DNA of 64,000 nucleotides from Phallusia mammillata (GCA_003260075.1 QLIY01000079.1:204640-268639), one strand, 5' to 3'. Shown: positions 21,526 through 34,106, counted from the stretch's first letter. The notes: generated by a model from the letters alone, not told the origin. Translations and numbers: made by a program.

Positions 21526-21599
<74 letters not shown>
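21526..21599 (+). repeat. Poly-G tract, 74 nt
   Basis: An uninterrupted G run in a GC-richer block (about 21.38-21.72 kb). The flanks differ from each other. ORFs through it are poly-Gly or poly-Pro and not genes. Confidence 0.9.
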
Positions 21600-21601
<2 letters not shown>

Positions 21602-22061
21602 AGGATCGATGTCCTGAGCGCGAGGAGGCTGTTTGTTTAGATAAGCAACCCCCCTGGTGTCGTTCAATCAGCTTTGAAATGTCGCTGGTCCCTTTTCTCT
21701 CTCGTTGATGATCGCACAGAAGAATGTTAAGCATTCGTAAACCCCTTGTTTTTGTGTTGTTTGTGGTAGAATAAATTCTGAAGTTCGGCCTAAAGCTCTA
21801 ACGCTTAGCGTTGCTCTCCATCTCAGGCCGCTTGTACTGTGTTCAGGTTAGCAATTGACCTTTCTGTTCATGGTTAGTGTAACCTGTCGCTGTGTTTTGT
21901 TTAGACGTCTGAATGTTTTGAGGCTGGGGTTTTGAAATTTTCTTTCACATTTGTACATGGAAGTTTTCACTTTGCCAATTTAGATGTCGCGTAATAACAT
22001 GTGTTTTTGTTTGTTTGCAGAAAACTTGTGTAAGGTTTTAAGGTGCAAGTTAAAAGTGTTT

Positions 22062-22160
22062 CAAGTTTATAGAGCTCTTCTGGCAGTTGCATTTTTAAAA
22101 TACAATTGCCAGAAGAGCTCTATAAACTTGATATTATGCCTGGAAGCAATAGCTTACATA
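22062..22160 (+). mobile_element. Short retroposon, 99 bp, with 12-bp target duplication and 28-bp hairpin
   Basis: TTAAAAGTGTTT flanks it at 22050-22061 and 22161-22172. The element opens with a 28-bp arm (22062-22089), a 13-nt loop and the inverted arm (22103-22130, one mismatch), then ends TTGATATTATGCCTGGAAGC then AATAGCTTACATA. It shares its end with the 11.5 and 19.2 kb copies. Confidence 0.88.
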
Positions 22161-22172
22161 TTAAAAGTGTTT

Positions 22173-24884
22173 GGATCTGCATTCTGAAGGAGACAGATTT
22201 TCATCTTTCACAGTTTAATGTTCTTGTCTTTTTTCCCTGTACTTGTCAGTGCAGTTTTGGCATCAAGTGTTTTCCAAACTTAGATAAATGTTTTACACGA
22301 TGTAGATATAGTCATAAAGTAGTGGTGTGTAAGTTGTCACTTGGAAACGGTAATTACCACTTTTTCTAGAACGATGCGTTTTTCGTGCAATGTTGATACT
22401 GCCTGGCACTACAAACGAAAAGTGTATGTGCATATGCTAAGTACAGTTAAAACAAAATCGTAATGATAGAAAATGTTTATAACCCACAATTAACCCACCA
22501 GCTTTTGAAATAAAGAAAGTTTAAATTTGATACAAATTGGACGACGCATAGAGCATGTCACCATTTCCGCTGGCAAATTTGAAAACAATTGCAAAATAAT
22601 ACAGTGAACATTTTTGTTTTATAGGCCATATAGTGTATAGGAAATGGTCTTTAGGTGAAAACCACTGTTCTAATTTATAAAATATTTTGTTCCTATCGGG
22701 CTCGAAGAAACTTTTCAAGCAAGGATTCCTACAGCACACCAAAGTAAGTCAAGTATTTGAAACTAAATTGTTTTTTTTTCATTGCGTCTGTTCAAACTTT
22801 AACCCAGTCTGGCATTATTATGTTGATGTGACAATACAGCGATGGGCTTAAAAGTGCCTTGAAATCGCGAGGTTCGTGGTTCAAACCCGCCCCCTTATGT
22901 CATTTAAGTGCAAACCACTGGAGGAAGGCTTAATTATAAGATATGTAGAGATTGTTAGAGATATTATTTCATACATTGGTAATGCTTGCAAAGGGGCAAG
23001 TTAAGTAATAAAATGGCAATTTAGCTCTACAAATCCTAATGGTGTAATTATAGAAAACTGCTAGCCGTTATACATTTCCAAACATTTTTTTTCAAAACGT
23101 TTTGGTTGCATGTTTTATGCTGGTTACATTGTTATTGGTGACTGTGCATGTTGTTTAGCTTCAATTGTGTTTAGTTTGTGAAAAAAAATCGTTGCCCCAG
23201 GGATGTTTGCACACTACGCTGGTGAAACAATTTATCGCGTTTCGTATTCATCCGCTCGCGGTTAACACCAACCTTCGACAACCCTCTATGACGTAATAGT
23301 TGACGGGGTCGCGCCCGGTCGCATGTTTATCGAATTAACACACCGGTGTCATAATGGCGGCGTCGCGACGCGTGGCGACGAAAAACAATGAGTCAGAACC
23401 AGAAAGGATTGAAGTTCGAAAATGAACAACAAGATGCGGGGTTTCAGTTGCGTTTTTGTCTCGGTTTCCATTTACGGTGAAACACACAGGTCGCGTTGGT
23501 GACCTATTTGTTGTTTGTTCGAAAACAGAAATTTCGGCTTTCAGTCGAACTCTGTAATCTGATTAGATATGAAACGGGAACTCGTATTGGATTTAACTTT
23601 GAATCTGTGCATAATATTGATGCATACAGTGGTGGGATTCAGTTTTTTTGTCAGTCGGTTCTATCACAGAAGTCATATTTTTCAGCCGGTTCTGTTACAA
23701 AGTCCATTGACAGTAACTAGTAATGCTAACCGGTCCGCTGATATCATAAAATTTCGTGAGACGGTTCTATAGAACTGGTGCCAACAACTTGGATGAGTGA
23801 CACAGAATCACATGACGGCCACTAAGACTTTTCTTTAGAGTGCAAACTCATTTGTTTCATCAAAACAGTCGATTTTCACGGGAAGTTCTAATATAATTAA
23901 GTAATGGACAGTTTTCATTTTTAGCAGTTGATCATAAATCTTCAATTTCACGGTTGCCTTCACTTGAAATTCGTTTAATAGTTAGCCAAAAAAATAAAGT
24001 AAAGATTGTGGACAAAAGAACTGTTACAGAAGGAATACACAGCCTTCCAAACAACAACCCACAAATCTTTGTTGCTTATGAAGTCGAAGCGAAATGTGGA
24101 GCCTTATTGTCATAGAACCTTAACTGATACCAATATTGTAATACAATTACACTATACATGAAGGATTTTAAACCAACAGTTGCAACATTAACCGAACAAT
24201 TGCGACATAAAAAGCTTGTTATGTTGTACATTTCTGAAAACTGTCCACATTAAAAAACACTATACACGGACTTGAAAAGTAATTCAATCATAAACATTAC
24301 TGCCAAGGCACTGTCCACATTGCTTTGTTTGTATAACATGAAAACAAATTGACATCGACATGAAATTAAAAACCTGAACCGAGGTATTCTAGCAAAACGA
24401 CAAATTGACCAAATTATCATCAAAAGCTAATGTTGGAATAAAAGTCGTATTGAACAAGTCCCAAATGTTCGTACGACAGAAAAAGTCAAAAACTTTTCTA
24501 AATGCCGCAAATATATGTAGACTGATCATTAAGGCCAAGTTTTGCGCTCATCGCTCGCGTTTTATCGCTCCCATTTCCGCGAAATCCAACGATCGTGACG
24601 TTTTTAAAACACGAATAAAGCCCAAATTTGAACAAACTCTTTAAATCTTGCGACGCCTGTACCAAGGTCTGACATCTGTGTGGAGCTCTGCAAATGTATA
24701 TGAGGCCAATTGTGGTTTATTTTCTTGTTCGTTCATTTTGGCGAAGTTCGGGAGAAACGCCGGGTTTAAGTAAATTGATTAAATTTATCATTAGACTTGT
24801 TATAAGGTATTGAAGACCAGGACACAACTCAGCATTCACATACCAACCGATATCTTATTGTACAAAAACACAATGTTCCGACAG
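22173..24884. other. Noncoding stretch, no gene supported
   Basis: It includes a GC-rich patch at about 23.25-23.4 kb (ATAATGGCGGCGTCGCGACG) that could be a promoter, but no exon is recognisable next to it. Confidence 0.35.
22832..22905 (+). repeat. tRNA-like fragment (possible SINE)
   Basis: GGTTCAAACCC fits a B box, with a weak A-box-like CAGCGATGGGCTT about 40 nt upstream. It is too degenerate for a working tRNA gene. Confidence 0.3.
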
Positions 24885-25135
24885 TTTCAATTGTAATCGT
24901 CAGTTAAAATGCGTACACTCAGATATTGACTTATATCTTCTCGCTTAAAATATTTCGAACCGTGAATTGTGTACCTAAGACACAACTGTTTCATTAGTTA
25001 CAATGGGGGGGGGGGTTTCTATTGTAATCGTCAGTTAAAATGTGTACACTCAGATATTGACTTATATCTTCTCACTTAAAATATTTTGAACCGTGAATTG
25101 TGTACCTAAGACACAACTGTTTCATTAGTTACAAT
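24885..25135 (+). repeat. Direct copies flanking an 11-G run
   Basis: Copy 1 is 24885-25004 and copy 2 is 25016-25135, with G at 25005-25015. They differ at scattered single bases. Confidence 0.88.
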
Positions 25136-25680
25136 CATCAATCGTCTTCCATGCATCACCATTCAGGCAAGGCTAAACTATTTACTTTACGGTGGGGTTC
25201 GAACTATCGACTCATGCCTCAAAACTCCATATACTTCCGCCTACATACCGTATATATTTACAATTACTTCCCTACAAGGTAATTTTTATCACCTTGTTAT
25301 ACACTTCTGTAGGAATAAACGCAGCCCAATATTAAGTCAGCTTTACTTTCAGAATGTTATTTGGTGTATAAGGTGTTTTGGAGATTGCATTGTTCAATGA
25401 AACTCATCGTTAGTAGAAAACCTCTTTCATTTAAACAGCACAAGACGCAACAAGGTCACGGTTACTTTTAAAATACTAAGCCACCTCTTAAACCGCATCA
25501 ATAGCCGCGGTTTCAGCAACACACTAAATCGCATTAACCCAAAGTCGCAGCGATTAATTCCTGCCAAACCAGTTGTGCAGTTGAATTTGCGCCAGAATTC
25601 GGTCTACGCCGAACGGGAGAATCTAACAATTCGATTTATCGCATCACTTATAACTAAGAATGTGTTGTAAAGGCCTGAAA

Positions 25681-25871
25681 CAAGTACTTCCCAAACTGTG
25701 GGCCGCGAACCATTACTTTAATTGACAAGGAAAAATAAAGACTTTCATGTGCTATATTATTATATATAATAATCTCTTTTCGCATTTGTTGACTAATTTG
25801 ACGCAACAAATAGTCATGTTAAATGTACGAAACTTAGTTAAATGCGAGTAAAACAAAACTGGGAATCACTA
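25681..25871. mobile_element. Probable decayed hAT-type MITE
   Basis: The left end AAGTACTTCCCAAACTGTGG is a hAT-like terminus. The right end GGGAATCACT is its imperfect inverse. No clean 8-bp duplication was found. Confidence 0.45.
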
Positions 25872-26074
25872 ACTTAAACGAAAGTCGGTCGAATTTGCCG
25901 ATTGTAGTTTGTTTTTCGACAAAACCTACATGTAGTCTAACACCTGCTTGTTCCAGCGACTTGTCGTACATATGTTTGACAATGCTATATAACGGCATAA
26001 ACGGCAGAGAACCGCAGAGAAACGGCAGAGAACCACTGAAGTCGCTAGACTGTAAGCTTAATAAACCTTTCAGT

Positions 26075-26150
26075 ACGGTCGGATTCGAACCCACGACCCC
26101 GAGATATTGCGAAGTTGCGGTGGCAACAATGTTGGGCAAAAATCTCATCC
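26075..26150 (-). repeat. tRNA-like SINE fragment
   Basis: On the minus strand GGGTCGTGGGTTCGAATCC contains a B box (GGTTCGAATCC). A GGCAGAGAACCGCAGAGAAA-type microrepeat (25996-26036) follows downstream on that strand. It is probably a SINE remnant. Confidence 0.35.
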
Positions 26151-28354
26151 AAAAAAATATCGTGGAGATTATCAAATCGGCCAAATACATCCACTGTGAA
26201 CGAAATACGCACGTGTTTTAGTGCAGTTTACAGGAACAGTAGATAAAATGTTTACCTTGCTTTAGCCAAAATGAGCTTAAAAATTTCAAAGACGAGTTTT
26301 TGGCCCGAACACGCCCGTACAAATATACAGAGAGAAAAAACGCAAGTAAATCTCGGCGCGTGACGATTCTACTTTACCCGTATCATGTCCGATATGCTTA
26401 CGCGAGCTGCTGTCACTGCGTGGCGCCAAATCAACGACAAATTCGACAGTTACGATCGAAACGGACGAAAGATGGCGAAGATTTACCGAGTCACGTGACT
26501 GTAACGAATCGGCGATCTCTCGCGTAGAGACTTGATTGATGGAAGGGACCCGCGTCGCTACAATAAACTTAGAACGCGAGCGAAGATTGCTGGCACTGAT
26601 ACGTCACAATGCAATGTCGCGCGATGCACATCGTCGAGCGCGCGCGTTCCTAGAAGTAACAAGCTCACGTTTTATTGCAAAGGTTTTCGAAAAGGTCGCG
26701 ATGCCACCACGGGATTAACGAATTTGGCCAACACATCGCGCGACGCGATTCTAGATCTTGATGAGAGTGCTCGAGAAGCTTTTGCGTGTGGCATCGACGT
26801 TTATGCAGCTCATTCTACAATGGCAGGTCGAAATACGGGTTTGCACGCGCGAGCACTATGCGCTATTTATAGAATTTAACGCGATTTTTGAAATGTCATC
26901 GCGACCTCGGTAAATCGATTCGAATTTTCTTTGTTGTTGATTGTGACCGGATAAAGACAGATGCGTGCGTCTTTCTTGTTTGTGTGGAATGTGGTTTGCT
27001 GTTCTTGGACTTTGTATTGCAAAATTACAGAGTCGCATTTTGACCACCCTGAGCGACGTTACATGTTAAAAGTAATTGTAAACGGATAAAAAACAACACT
27101 TTCAGTGACGTTTAAAGTTCACTAACTAATCCTTATTATTCAAGAGACTGTTTCATTCCAATGCGTTGCATAACGATTTGACGTTGCGCAGCTTTTTCCG
27201 ACTTGGTGTTGGTCTTAGTTGATTTGTTTCTTTAAGTTTTCTTTCACTAAAACAAAAACCTCAACTGAACCCAACACATTGAATATCTCTAAATGAACAG
27301 TTAACATCCGATCAACGCAACGAATATGTAAGCAGTTTGTTTGGACATGAAGATTTACGAGTCTGTTGAATGAAATATTGAGCTGGTAACGCAATTTTCA
27401 CGTAAAAGTGACAGAGGAATGTTTACACTAAAAAAATCGCACATCCAAGACGGATTTCTGAAAACAAACAATCACACGTAACAGAACAGACTGAACCTTT
27501 AGCGAAAATAAGATGGTCGGTGCTTGCGCAAAGTCTTCAACACATGATTTTCGCATTTTGTTTTCCTTCAACACAGCCCCTGGTAACAGGAAGTGGTTAA
27601 CGGTCAGCCTTATCAAAGCGCACACAACAACAATTTTGCAAACAACCAAAAACAGAATACAGAAAACAAAAAGAGTCTGACAACATTACAACACCAACAC
27701 TAAGACAAGTGGTTTTGCTGTCGTTTTTTTGTGTGCCAGCGAAGTGGTAAAGATTCGGCATGTTTACAAATTGGAAGTGGTCGGAAAACGCAACGTTGCC
27801 GCTGTTTGGCCGAGCGACAAATTATCCACAGGCAATCCTTGCAGCCGTTGTTCACCACCAGGCAAAGGTCGCCGCTTGCAGATTATTTAAAATGTCTTGG
27901 TTGACAACATGACCTTGTACGCTCGTCGTGCGCTTGATAAATGACCTTGGACGTCGCCAAGGGCCGCAACCTCCCGCACGAGGACTTGATAAATTTTTAT
28001 CTCCCGTAAATAAACTAAAAACATCGCAAGGTCTGCTGCTTCGGGTGTCGATTATCGCAAGTTGAATCAACGAAGCGCCTTCAGTCTAACTCATTCCGAG
28101 AAACCGTCGCGCTGTTGTCCCGATTTCGCAGCAAACCGATGTTTTGTGTCAAACCCATCAACACCTGCCAGCCGCGTCGCGTATATTTGCTGTCAGTTAG
28201 GAGCTTAAAGGTAAATCGCAATCTTGCCTGATCACGGGGTCACCGGTTGACTTTGGTCGCCCAAAGTTTGAATCACAATAAACAATGGGGATGACTATCT
28301 CGCCCTCATCCGAGCAGCGCAGCTTAAATATCCGTAACACTTCCCTGGTTGGCA
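26151..28354. other. Noncoding stretch, partly GC-rich, no gene supported
   Basis: About 26.3-26.9 kb is CpG-rich with ORFs of 60-115 codons of high Arg/Ser content on several frames. The composition explains them and no domain is visible. The rest is unremarkable. Confidence 0.4.
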
Positions 28355-28951
28355 TCGAGACTTGAGCTCTAATCCCTTGTTGCGGTGAAGAAGTGTAATA
28401 TCAAAATGTATCGTGGGTTTTGAATGGTCATAACACATAAATACATGCCGTCATCATAGGGAATACTTTCGAAGTATTTTAACCACGTACAGGTAGAAAT
28501 GCACTCGTCTTGATTAAACCGTCTTGATTAAACCAAGGAAATTGGGTTTAGAGATTATAAAGATTACATCCATGCACTTGCACTTTTTCGATGCGAATTA
28601 ATAAGAAAGATTTCACCAACTTCTTTAATACATGAAAAAATATGGGGGGGGGGTTGAGACTCGAGCTCTAATCCCTTGTTGCGGTGCAGAAGTGTAATAT
28701 CAAAATGTATCGTGGTTTTCGAATGGTCATAACACATAAATACATGCCGTCATCATAGGGAATACTTTCGAAGTATTTTAACCACGTACAGGTAGAAATG
28801 CACTCGTCTTGATTAAACCGTCTTGATTAAACCAAGGAAATTGGGTTTAGAGATTATAAAGATTAGCAAGATTACATCCATGCACTTGCACTTTTTCGAT
28901 GCAAATTAATAAGAAAGATTTCACCAACTTCTTTAATACATGAAAAAATAT
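28355..28951 (+). repeat. Direct copies flanking a 10-G run
   Basis: Copy 1 is 28355-28643 and copy 2 is 28655-28951, with G at 28644-28653. They are near identical; copy 2 has a small insertion (GCAAGATTA). Confidence 0.9.
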
Positions 28952-30806
28952 GTTTGGAACTTTGTCTAGGTTTCACTGTGTTAGTTGTTTGTCAACATTC
29001 TGACTATTTCTATCCTGAAGTGACTTTTATGTGAGGAACGTTACACAAGAATAACAACCACAGTTAAAAGTAATGGTAGCCTAAACATTCTATCCCTCTT
29101 AATATTATGTACGCATAAAACAAGTGGAGAAAAAGTCCATAGAAAATGTGTAAATGTTGGAATGTGTGAAGAAACTTCAACGTCTGTGAAATTGAGTCAC
29201 TAATAAAGGGCACAACTTTCCAAACTTAGTTGTTCACAACGAGTAACCAATGACAAGTAATGTCAAATATTCCAGCCATCTCACTGACTTTCGTGTCTCT
29301 GAAACACGAAAACGCATGACACACGAATTCCTTGACGGATTCTATTTCCACGCGTCGACACGCTGTGCAAATTCCAACACCTTATAATATGACTCCCGCT
29401 AAAACCCCTGTGTTTACGTACGTGCATAAACCTTGAGCTCATGGGATCGTGTTGGGATTTGGAGTATTTTTGTGACAGAGTGAATTCCGCGGTTTTCACA
29501 GTCGAGCGCGACTCTTTCGTGTTGCGACAAACTTCAGAGTTATTAAGTTCGGATAAGAGTTAATCGTGTGCTATGTGTTTATTACGTAACAGTGATGCGA
29601 AAGAACGCGAAAAGGTTCGGTTGGATCAGTGGGTAATTGTGGATGCGAGGAAGATGGTGGGATGAGTGAAAAGTTTAAGTTGTGGCTTCTAAGCCTGTCT
29701 GGACCACACATGTTCAACCAAACAACAACACTATATCAAGCCTCGTCGCAACAAAGTTTCTTACTTTCTACCTTCTATCAAACCGCGACTTTATTAGGAA
29801 ACATGCAAAACACCAAATGCTCACAAATTTCTGATTACGACCTATTATCTAGTTTTGAACTAGAAAAATTTTAACTGTAGGCGCAGGATTGAAGATTTTT
29901 TTGCGTAAGATTTGGTCTTTTAAGTTTAAACACAAAAACGAGGAGGGCAAAGGTGTCCTTTTCGGTAAAAATTGTGGCAGAAAGCAGAGTCTGCTTCAAA
30001 ACGGTATCAATGGCCAAAACATAAACATGACAAAGCTATATAATTGGCGACAGGTCTGGGCAAAATAGAATGTGCTATATTTTTATAATACTTATCTCTT
30101 TACGTCCTTTAGTATATTCGTCACAACCCTTCGACTAACAAGTTTTCTCGATGCAAATAGCCTCTTAAGTTCAAACGACCCTTTCCACAGAAACCGGATC
30201 CGCCTCTTACCGCCGCGTCGGTGGCGCCCTGTTGTTCTTTCAGGTTCAAATCACAAGCCGCAAAAACACAGATAATCTTTCCCTTCCTCACAGACCCTTG
30301 CGGCACAAAATCGATCACAAAAATTTAGTGAAACGACCATCGCATCCGGGGCCAGTGTACTTTCAACCGAAATAGAAAAATACAGGGTTTGGCTTTTCTA
30401 TTTTATCCTGAGCGTTGTGGCGCGACTGGTAATGGCATTAGTGTTTTCACGCTCCAGCGGACTCGAACCTGTGCGGATCACGTATTTGTGTCCGGATGTG
30501 CACGATATTTTGAAGCCACCGATACGTGTACGACCTTAATCACAGCAAACAACGAATTTGTTTCAAGCCGATGATTCTGTAAATTTTGGTTGGCTTAATT
30601 GGGAAACATCAAGGCGGGGTTATTCAGTGCATTTCCAGGCCAATGAGTTTACTTTAACGCCCAATAGTCTTCAGTTTATTTTGACAACGCAAGGGTCACG
30701 AAGAAAAAAAAGAATAGTTACGTTGGCACGTAAAGTTTACAAGTCTAAATACTCTGCACTTAAAAGTTATTTTTGTGTGGTTTTGTGACGAAGATTTAGA
30801 AACGTT
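28952..30806. other. Noncoding stretch, no gene supported
   Basis: Short ORFs without recognisable domains. A B-box-like word on the minus strand near 30452-30463 is too isolated to call. Confidence 0.4.
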
Positions 30807-31530
30807 TTTTTTTCATTTACTGGCGATTGGGAAAATTTTTGTTGTCGAAACAATTGATAGGTATTACAATATGGGCCAGTCTGATGGTCAAATCAATGAA
30901 ACTTTCTTTTTTTTCATTTACTGGCGATTGCGAAAATTTTAGTTGTCGAAACAGTTGATAGAAGCATGCAATTCGGTATTTATGTATGGGCCAGTCTGAT
31001 AATCATAAAATTATCTGATCTTTAGAGTTTGCAGCTGTGACACTCCAGCACACATCATTCGATGCGTAAAAAGCATCAGTCTAAAAGGCTATGGTGTTAT
31101 ATTTTGTGTTTCATCTGCAAATATCCCACATACGGATCATGGCAAAATTTATTTGTCGAATCGTATTTGAAAAGCATGTCTTTTGTCAGCACAATATGGG
31201 ATATTCAAATCACCCGATTACTTGACTTTAAAGTTCGTCTCATTCAATGCGTAAAAAGCGTGGGTTTGTCTTTGACATTTTTACTTTTGTATTTTGTCTG
31301 AAATATATCCCATAGCTAACTTATATGTCACAAAATGTGTAAAATCATAAGCCTGTCGTTTAGTATGTGGACAAGTAAGATTATTCAAACTATATGGATA
31401 TATGCTATAAGTAGAATACATAGCCTGGCGTACTTTGATATATGTACATACAATTTACATTATCCAATGCGTACAAATCAGGGTTCGTTGTGTGGCATTT
31501 TTGTGCTCGCTTCACTAAATATCCGACATT
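30807..31530 (+). repeat. Degenerate array of ~190-220 bp repeats
   Basis: The first two units (from 30807 and 30906) share CATTTACTGGCGATTG, GTTGTCGAAAC and TATGGGCCAGTCTGAT. The word AATGCGTA(A/C)AAA then recurs near 31060, 31246 and 31466, each followed about 60 bp on by ATATCCCA or ATATCCGA. The copies abut without G runs and are strongly diverged, so this is a real old array. Confidence 0.55.
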
Positions 31531-31840
31531 CCATAGAAAAAGGGGTATTATATGTTCCGGGACATCTCGAGTCGGAGTTGATTAATCGTAGGATAATAGT
31601 AATCTAATTAGCTTCATTTAAGCGCGTGTTTACCTGGGCCAATTTGCTGATTCCTGTGTTTATCGTTTATCACAGTTCGCCGCCGCCTGACTGCCAAACA
31701 TATCTTCTTAGAAACGCTGTCGCCTACACCCAATGCGCCTCCGCGTTTCTAGCTGATCCAATAATATACAAAGCCCTCTCTGAGGTTTAACGCGCCGTTA
31801 CCCACTTCTCGCTTCGTTACCCAGTCGTCGTTTATTATCC

Positions 31841-31842
<2 letters not shown>

Positions 31843-31922
<80 letters not shown>
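31843..31922 (+). repeat. Poly-G tract, 80 nt
   Basis: The longest G run of the window. The sequence on its right is strongly GC-rich. The flanks are not copies of each other. Confidence 0.9.
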
Positions 31923-32049
31923 CGAGTTTATGCTTGGCGGAACAAACAAGCGGGGATCACTCTCTCGATGCAGAAACAACAACAAACGCGATCCCAGCTT
32001 GTCAATCCCAACTCCTCCGTATAAACGTAGTGATCCTCGCGATAAGGGA

Positions 32050-33160
32050 ATCTTAATTGCTTCGCAGATCAGAGGCGTCCGCGGGCCTTGAAACCCCTAA
32101 ACCGGCGGCTAATGGACTCGAAAGCAGACAATATCATTATGTCGTCACTTGACGTTCAAGCTCGCTGCTTCAGTGACGTGGACAAGGGTGCGCGCGCGTC
32201 CCAAGCGGTCGCGTTTTGACGGAGCAGGAATTTTAATAAGTTAAACGATGGATGTTGGTCCAGCGGGCGCGTCTGGGACCGAGTCACGGTCACGGGTTAA
32301 CGATAAACTCGCCAAATCCGCGCCGGGGTCGCCTTAGGACGTGACAGACGCAGAAGAGTCAGCTTTCCCTCGGTGTGCGGTGCTTGATGGCTGATGGCGC
32401 CGTCCCTGGGTCCCACTTGACAAGTTCAGCCATCGGGTTTGGGCGATGAATGTGACAGTGAGGTCTCGAATTGCCCGAACGTCCTTAAAATGACCTTGAA
32501 ACCCGATATTGTCTTACCCTTGGGTCGCTGGCGTTGTTTGGGCGCCCGACGATCGAGAAACGCCCGAAGCACATGTCGCTGCCCCAACGCGATGCGCCTT
32601 CAAAGACAAACTATATCAAAGCGACTAATCCCTCACAGTCGTGGGTAACGGCGTGCCCGGGGGGTTTATTTGCCGACCGGCCCCCGGTGTGACATCGATA
32701 TTCGGGGTCACGATCTAGAATAAACGGGGGCTCGACGCGCGGGGGAGGCTGATAAACGAGCAGACGACCCAAGCGCAGAGACCCGGAAAACCCGCTTTTC
32801 GAAAGTGAAGAAGTATTTGTCCAATTAAGGTGACGAGGGACCTGACAAGGCGAGCATTGTCGTTCTGGAATTTTGCCGGGTCGTCGCGCGCGCGCTCGTC
32901 TCTTCTCTTTGTTTATCGAGTGTTCTTTTCAGCGATTGTTTTTCTTTTTGCCTTCTGGAACTGTGGGGCTACGGGTTTGGGGCAAGCGTAAACAGAAGTT
33001 CGCCTTATCTCACTTGCGTGTCACTCGTTTTCTTGCGAGCCCCGGAGTTTTGTTGACGGGTCGGTCGTTAATATTTTGTCACTTCTTCGCAGAGGAACCG
33101 AAGACAAAGTGTGGACGGAACTTCCAAGAACCGAAGCTTGACCCCTCGCATCACCACTTG
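32050..33160 (+). promoter_or_regulatory. GC/CpG-rich block, possible promoter and 5' exon of the downstream gene
   Basis: A kilobase much richer in G, C and CpG than its surroundings, with several GCGCGCG words. It ends at a good donor, ACTT|GTAAGT, at 33160. An unidentified first exon of basonuclin would have to lie upstream of 47191, and this is the best-looking candidate. No coding match was found; this is inference. Confidence 0.3.
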
Positions 33161-33689
33161 TAAGTTTTTTTGGTGGTTTTATTTTATTAATATAATTTAA
33201 GTTTTCACCAATTAGAATTGATATAACATACTTTGTCAATTAAAAAAATATTTACTAAAACGTAGTTACCCTAATTTCAGCTAGGACAAGTTATTTGCCT
33301 GATTACAACTATATTCAAAAGATTTGATTACTTTACTACAAAGTTTGGGAAACGTTTATTTCCTAAACATGTGATATATATATATAATGAAAGGAAATCG
33401 CTGCAACAATAGAGAACAAGGAATGAATTCCAGATTCAATTTACCAAGATTCGATTACTGTTCAGATTTTTTTGTATTTCGCTGCATAGTTGTATTGGTT
33501 TGTTACAATGTAAACCACATCTGTTGTTTTACAGACCAATTTTGGCCTCTCATTAAAGTTAGAGAAAAATTTAATTGTGTTTAAATTTCGCTTGTGTAAA
33601 TTTGCGCCTTGGGTATTATTTACCAGCGATTATCTGTTAGTTTGTAAACTTCGGTCGCTTGAACTTAAACAACGCCAAATTTCTGTCAC
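33161..33689. other. AT-rich stretch, no gene seen
   Basis: AT-rich sequence directly after the GC-rich block, with a short TA run near 33374. Nothing else is recognisable. Confidence 0.4.
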
Positions 33690-34028
33690 CGCAATGTGTT
33701 CAACCTTGGTAGCGTTGATGTTAACTTGATGTGACATCGGACATCCGAAGGTCGCGGGTTCGAATCACGTTTTTGTCCGGCGAAAAAAACTGAACTCAAC
33801 TTGGCAAAAAAAAAATTTTTTTCGACTTTCAAACCGACTTGTTTGAACTGATAGCCCCCCCCCCCGCAATGTGCCCAACCTTGGTAGCGTTGATGTTAAG
33901 TTGATGTGACATCGGACATCCGAAGGTCGCGGGTTCGTATCACGTTTTTGTCCGGCGAAAAAAACTTAACTCAACTTAGCAAAAAGAATAAAATTTTCGA
34001 CTTTCAAACCGACTTGTTTGAACTGATG
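33690..34028 (+). repeat. Direct copies flanking an 11-C run, each with a tRNA-like B box
   Basis: Copy 1 is 33690-33853 and copy 2 is 33866-34028, with C at 33855-33865. Each contains TAGCGTTGATG (A-box-like) and, about 40 nt on, GGTTCGAATCA or GGTTCGTATCA (B-box-like), so the unit probably includes a SINE head. Confidence 0.8.
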
Positions 34029-34049
34029 AATATGACAATGATGTTTTCA

Positions 34050-34106
34050 TTGCTGTGGTAAACTTAATCTTTGGGTCGTGGGTTCAATTCCCAACAGCGG
34101 AACTTG
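34050..34106 (+). repeat. tRNA-like fragment
   Basis: GTGGGTTCAATTCCCAAC forms a T-arm with a four-pair stem. Flanking TTGCTGT and ACAGCGG could be acceptor remnants. No proper D or anticodon arm is visible. Confidence 0.3.

Noticed and set aside
26300-26879. Arg-rich ORFs in three frames
   Set aside because: Several frames are open at once, which is expected of CpG-rich noncoding DNA. No start context, splice pattern or family match.
27852-28070. CRISPR-like or prokaryotic features anywhere in the window
   Set aside because: No spaced short direct repeats, operons or bacterial promoters. Introns and transposon types show eukaryotic DNA.
33757-33767. Functional tRNA gene
   Set aside because: A and B boxes are recognisable, but no acceptor or anticodon stem can be formed, so a SINE remnant is more likely.
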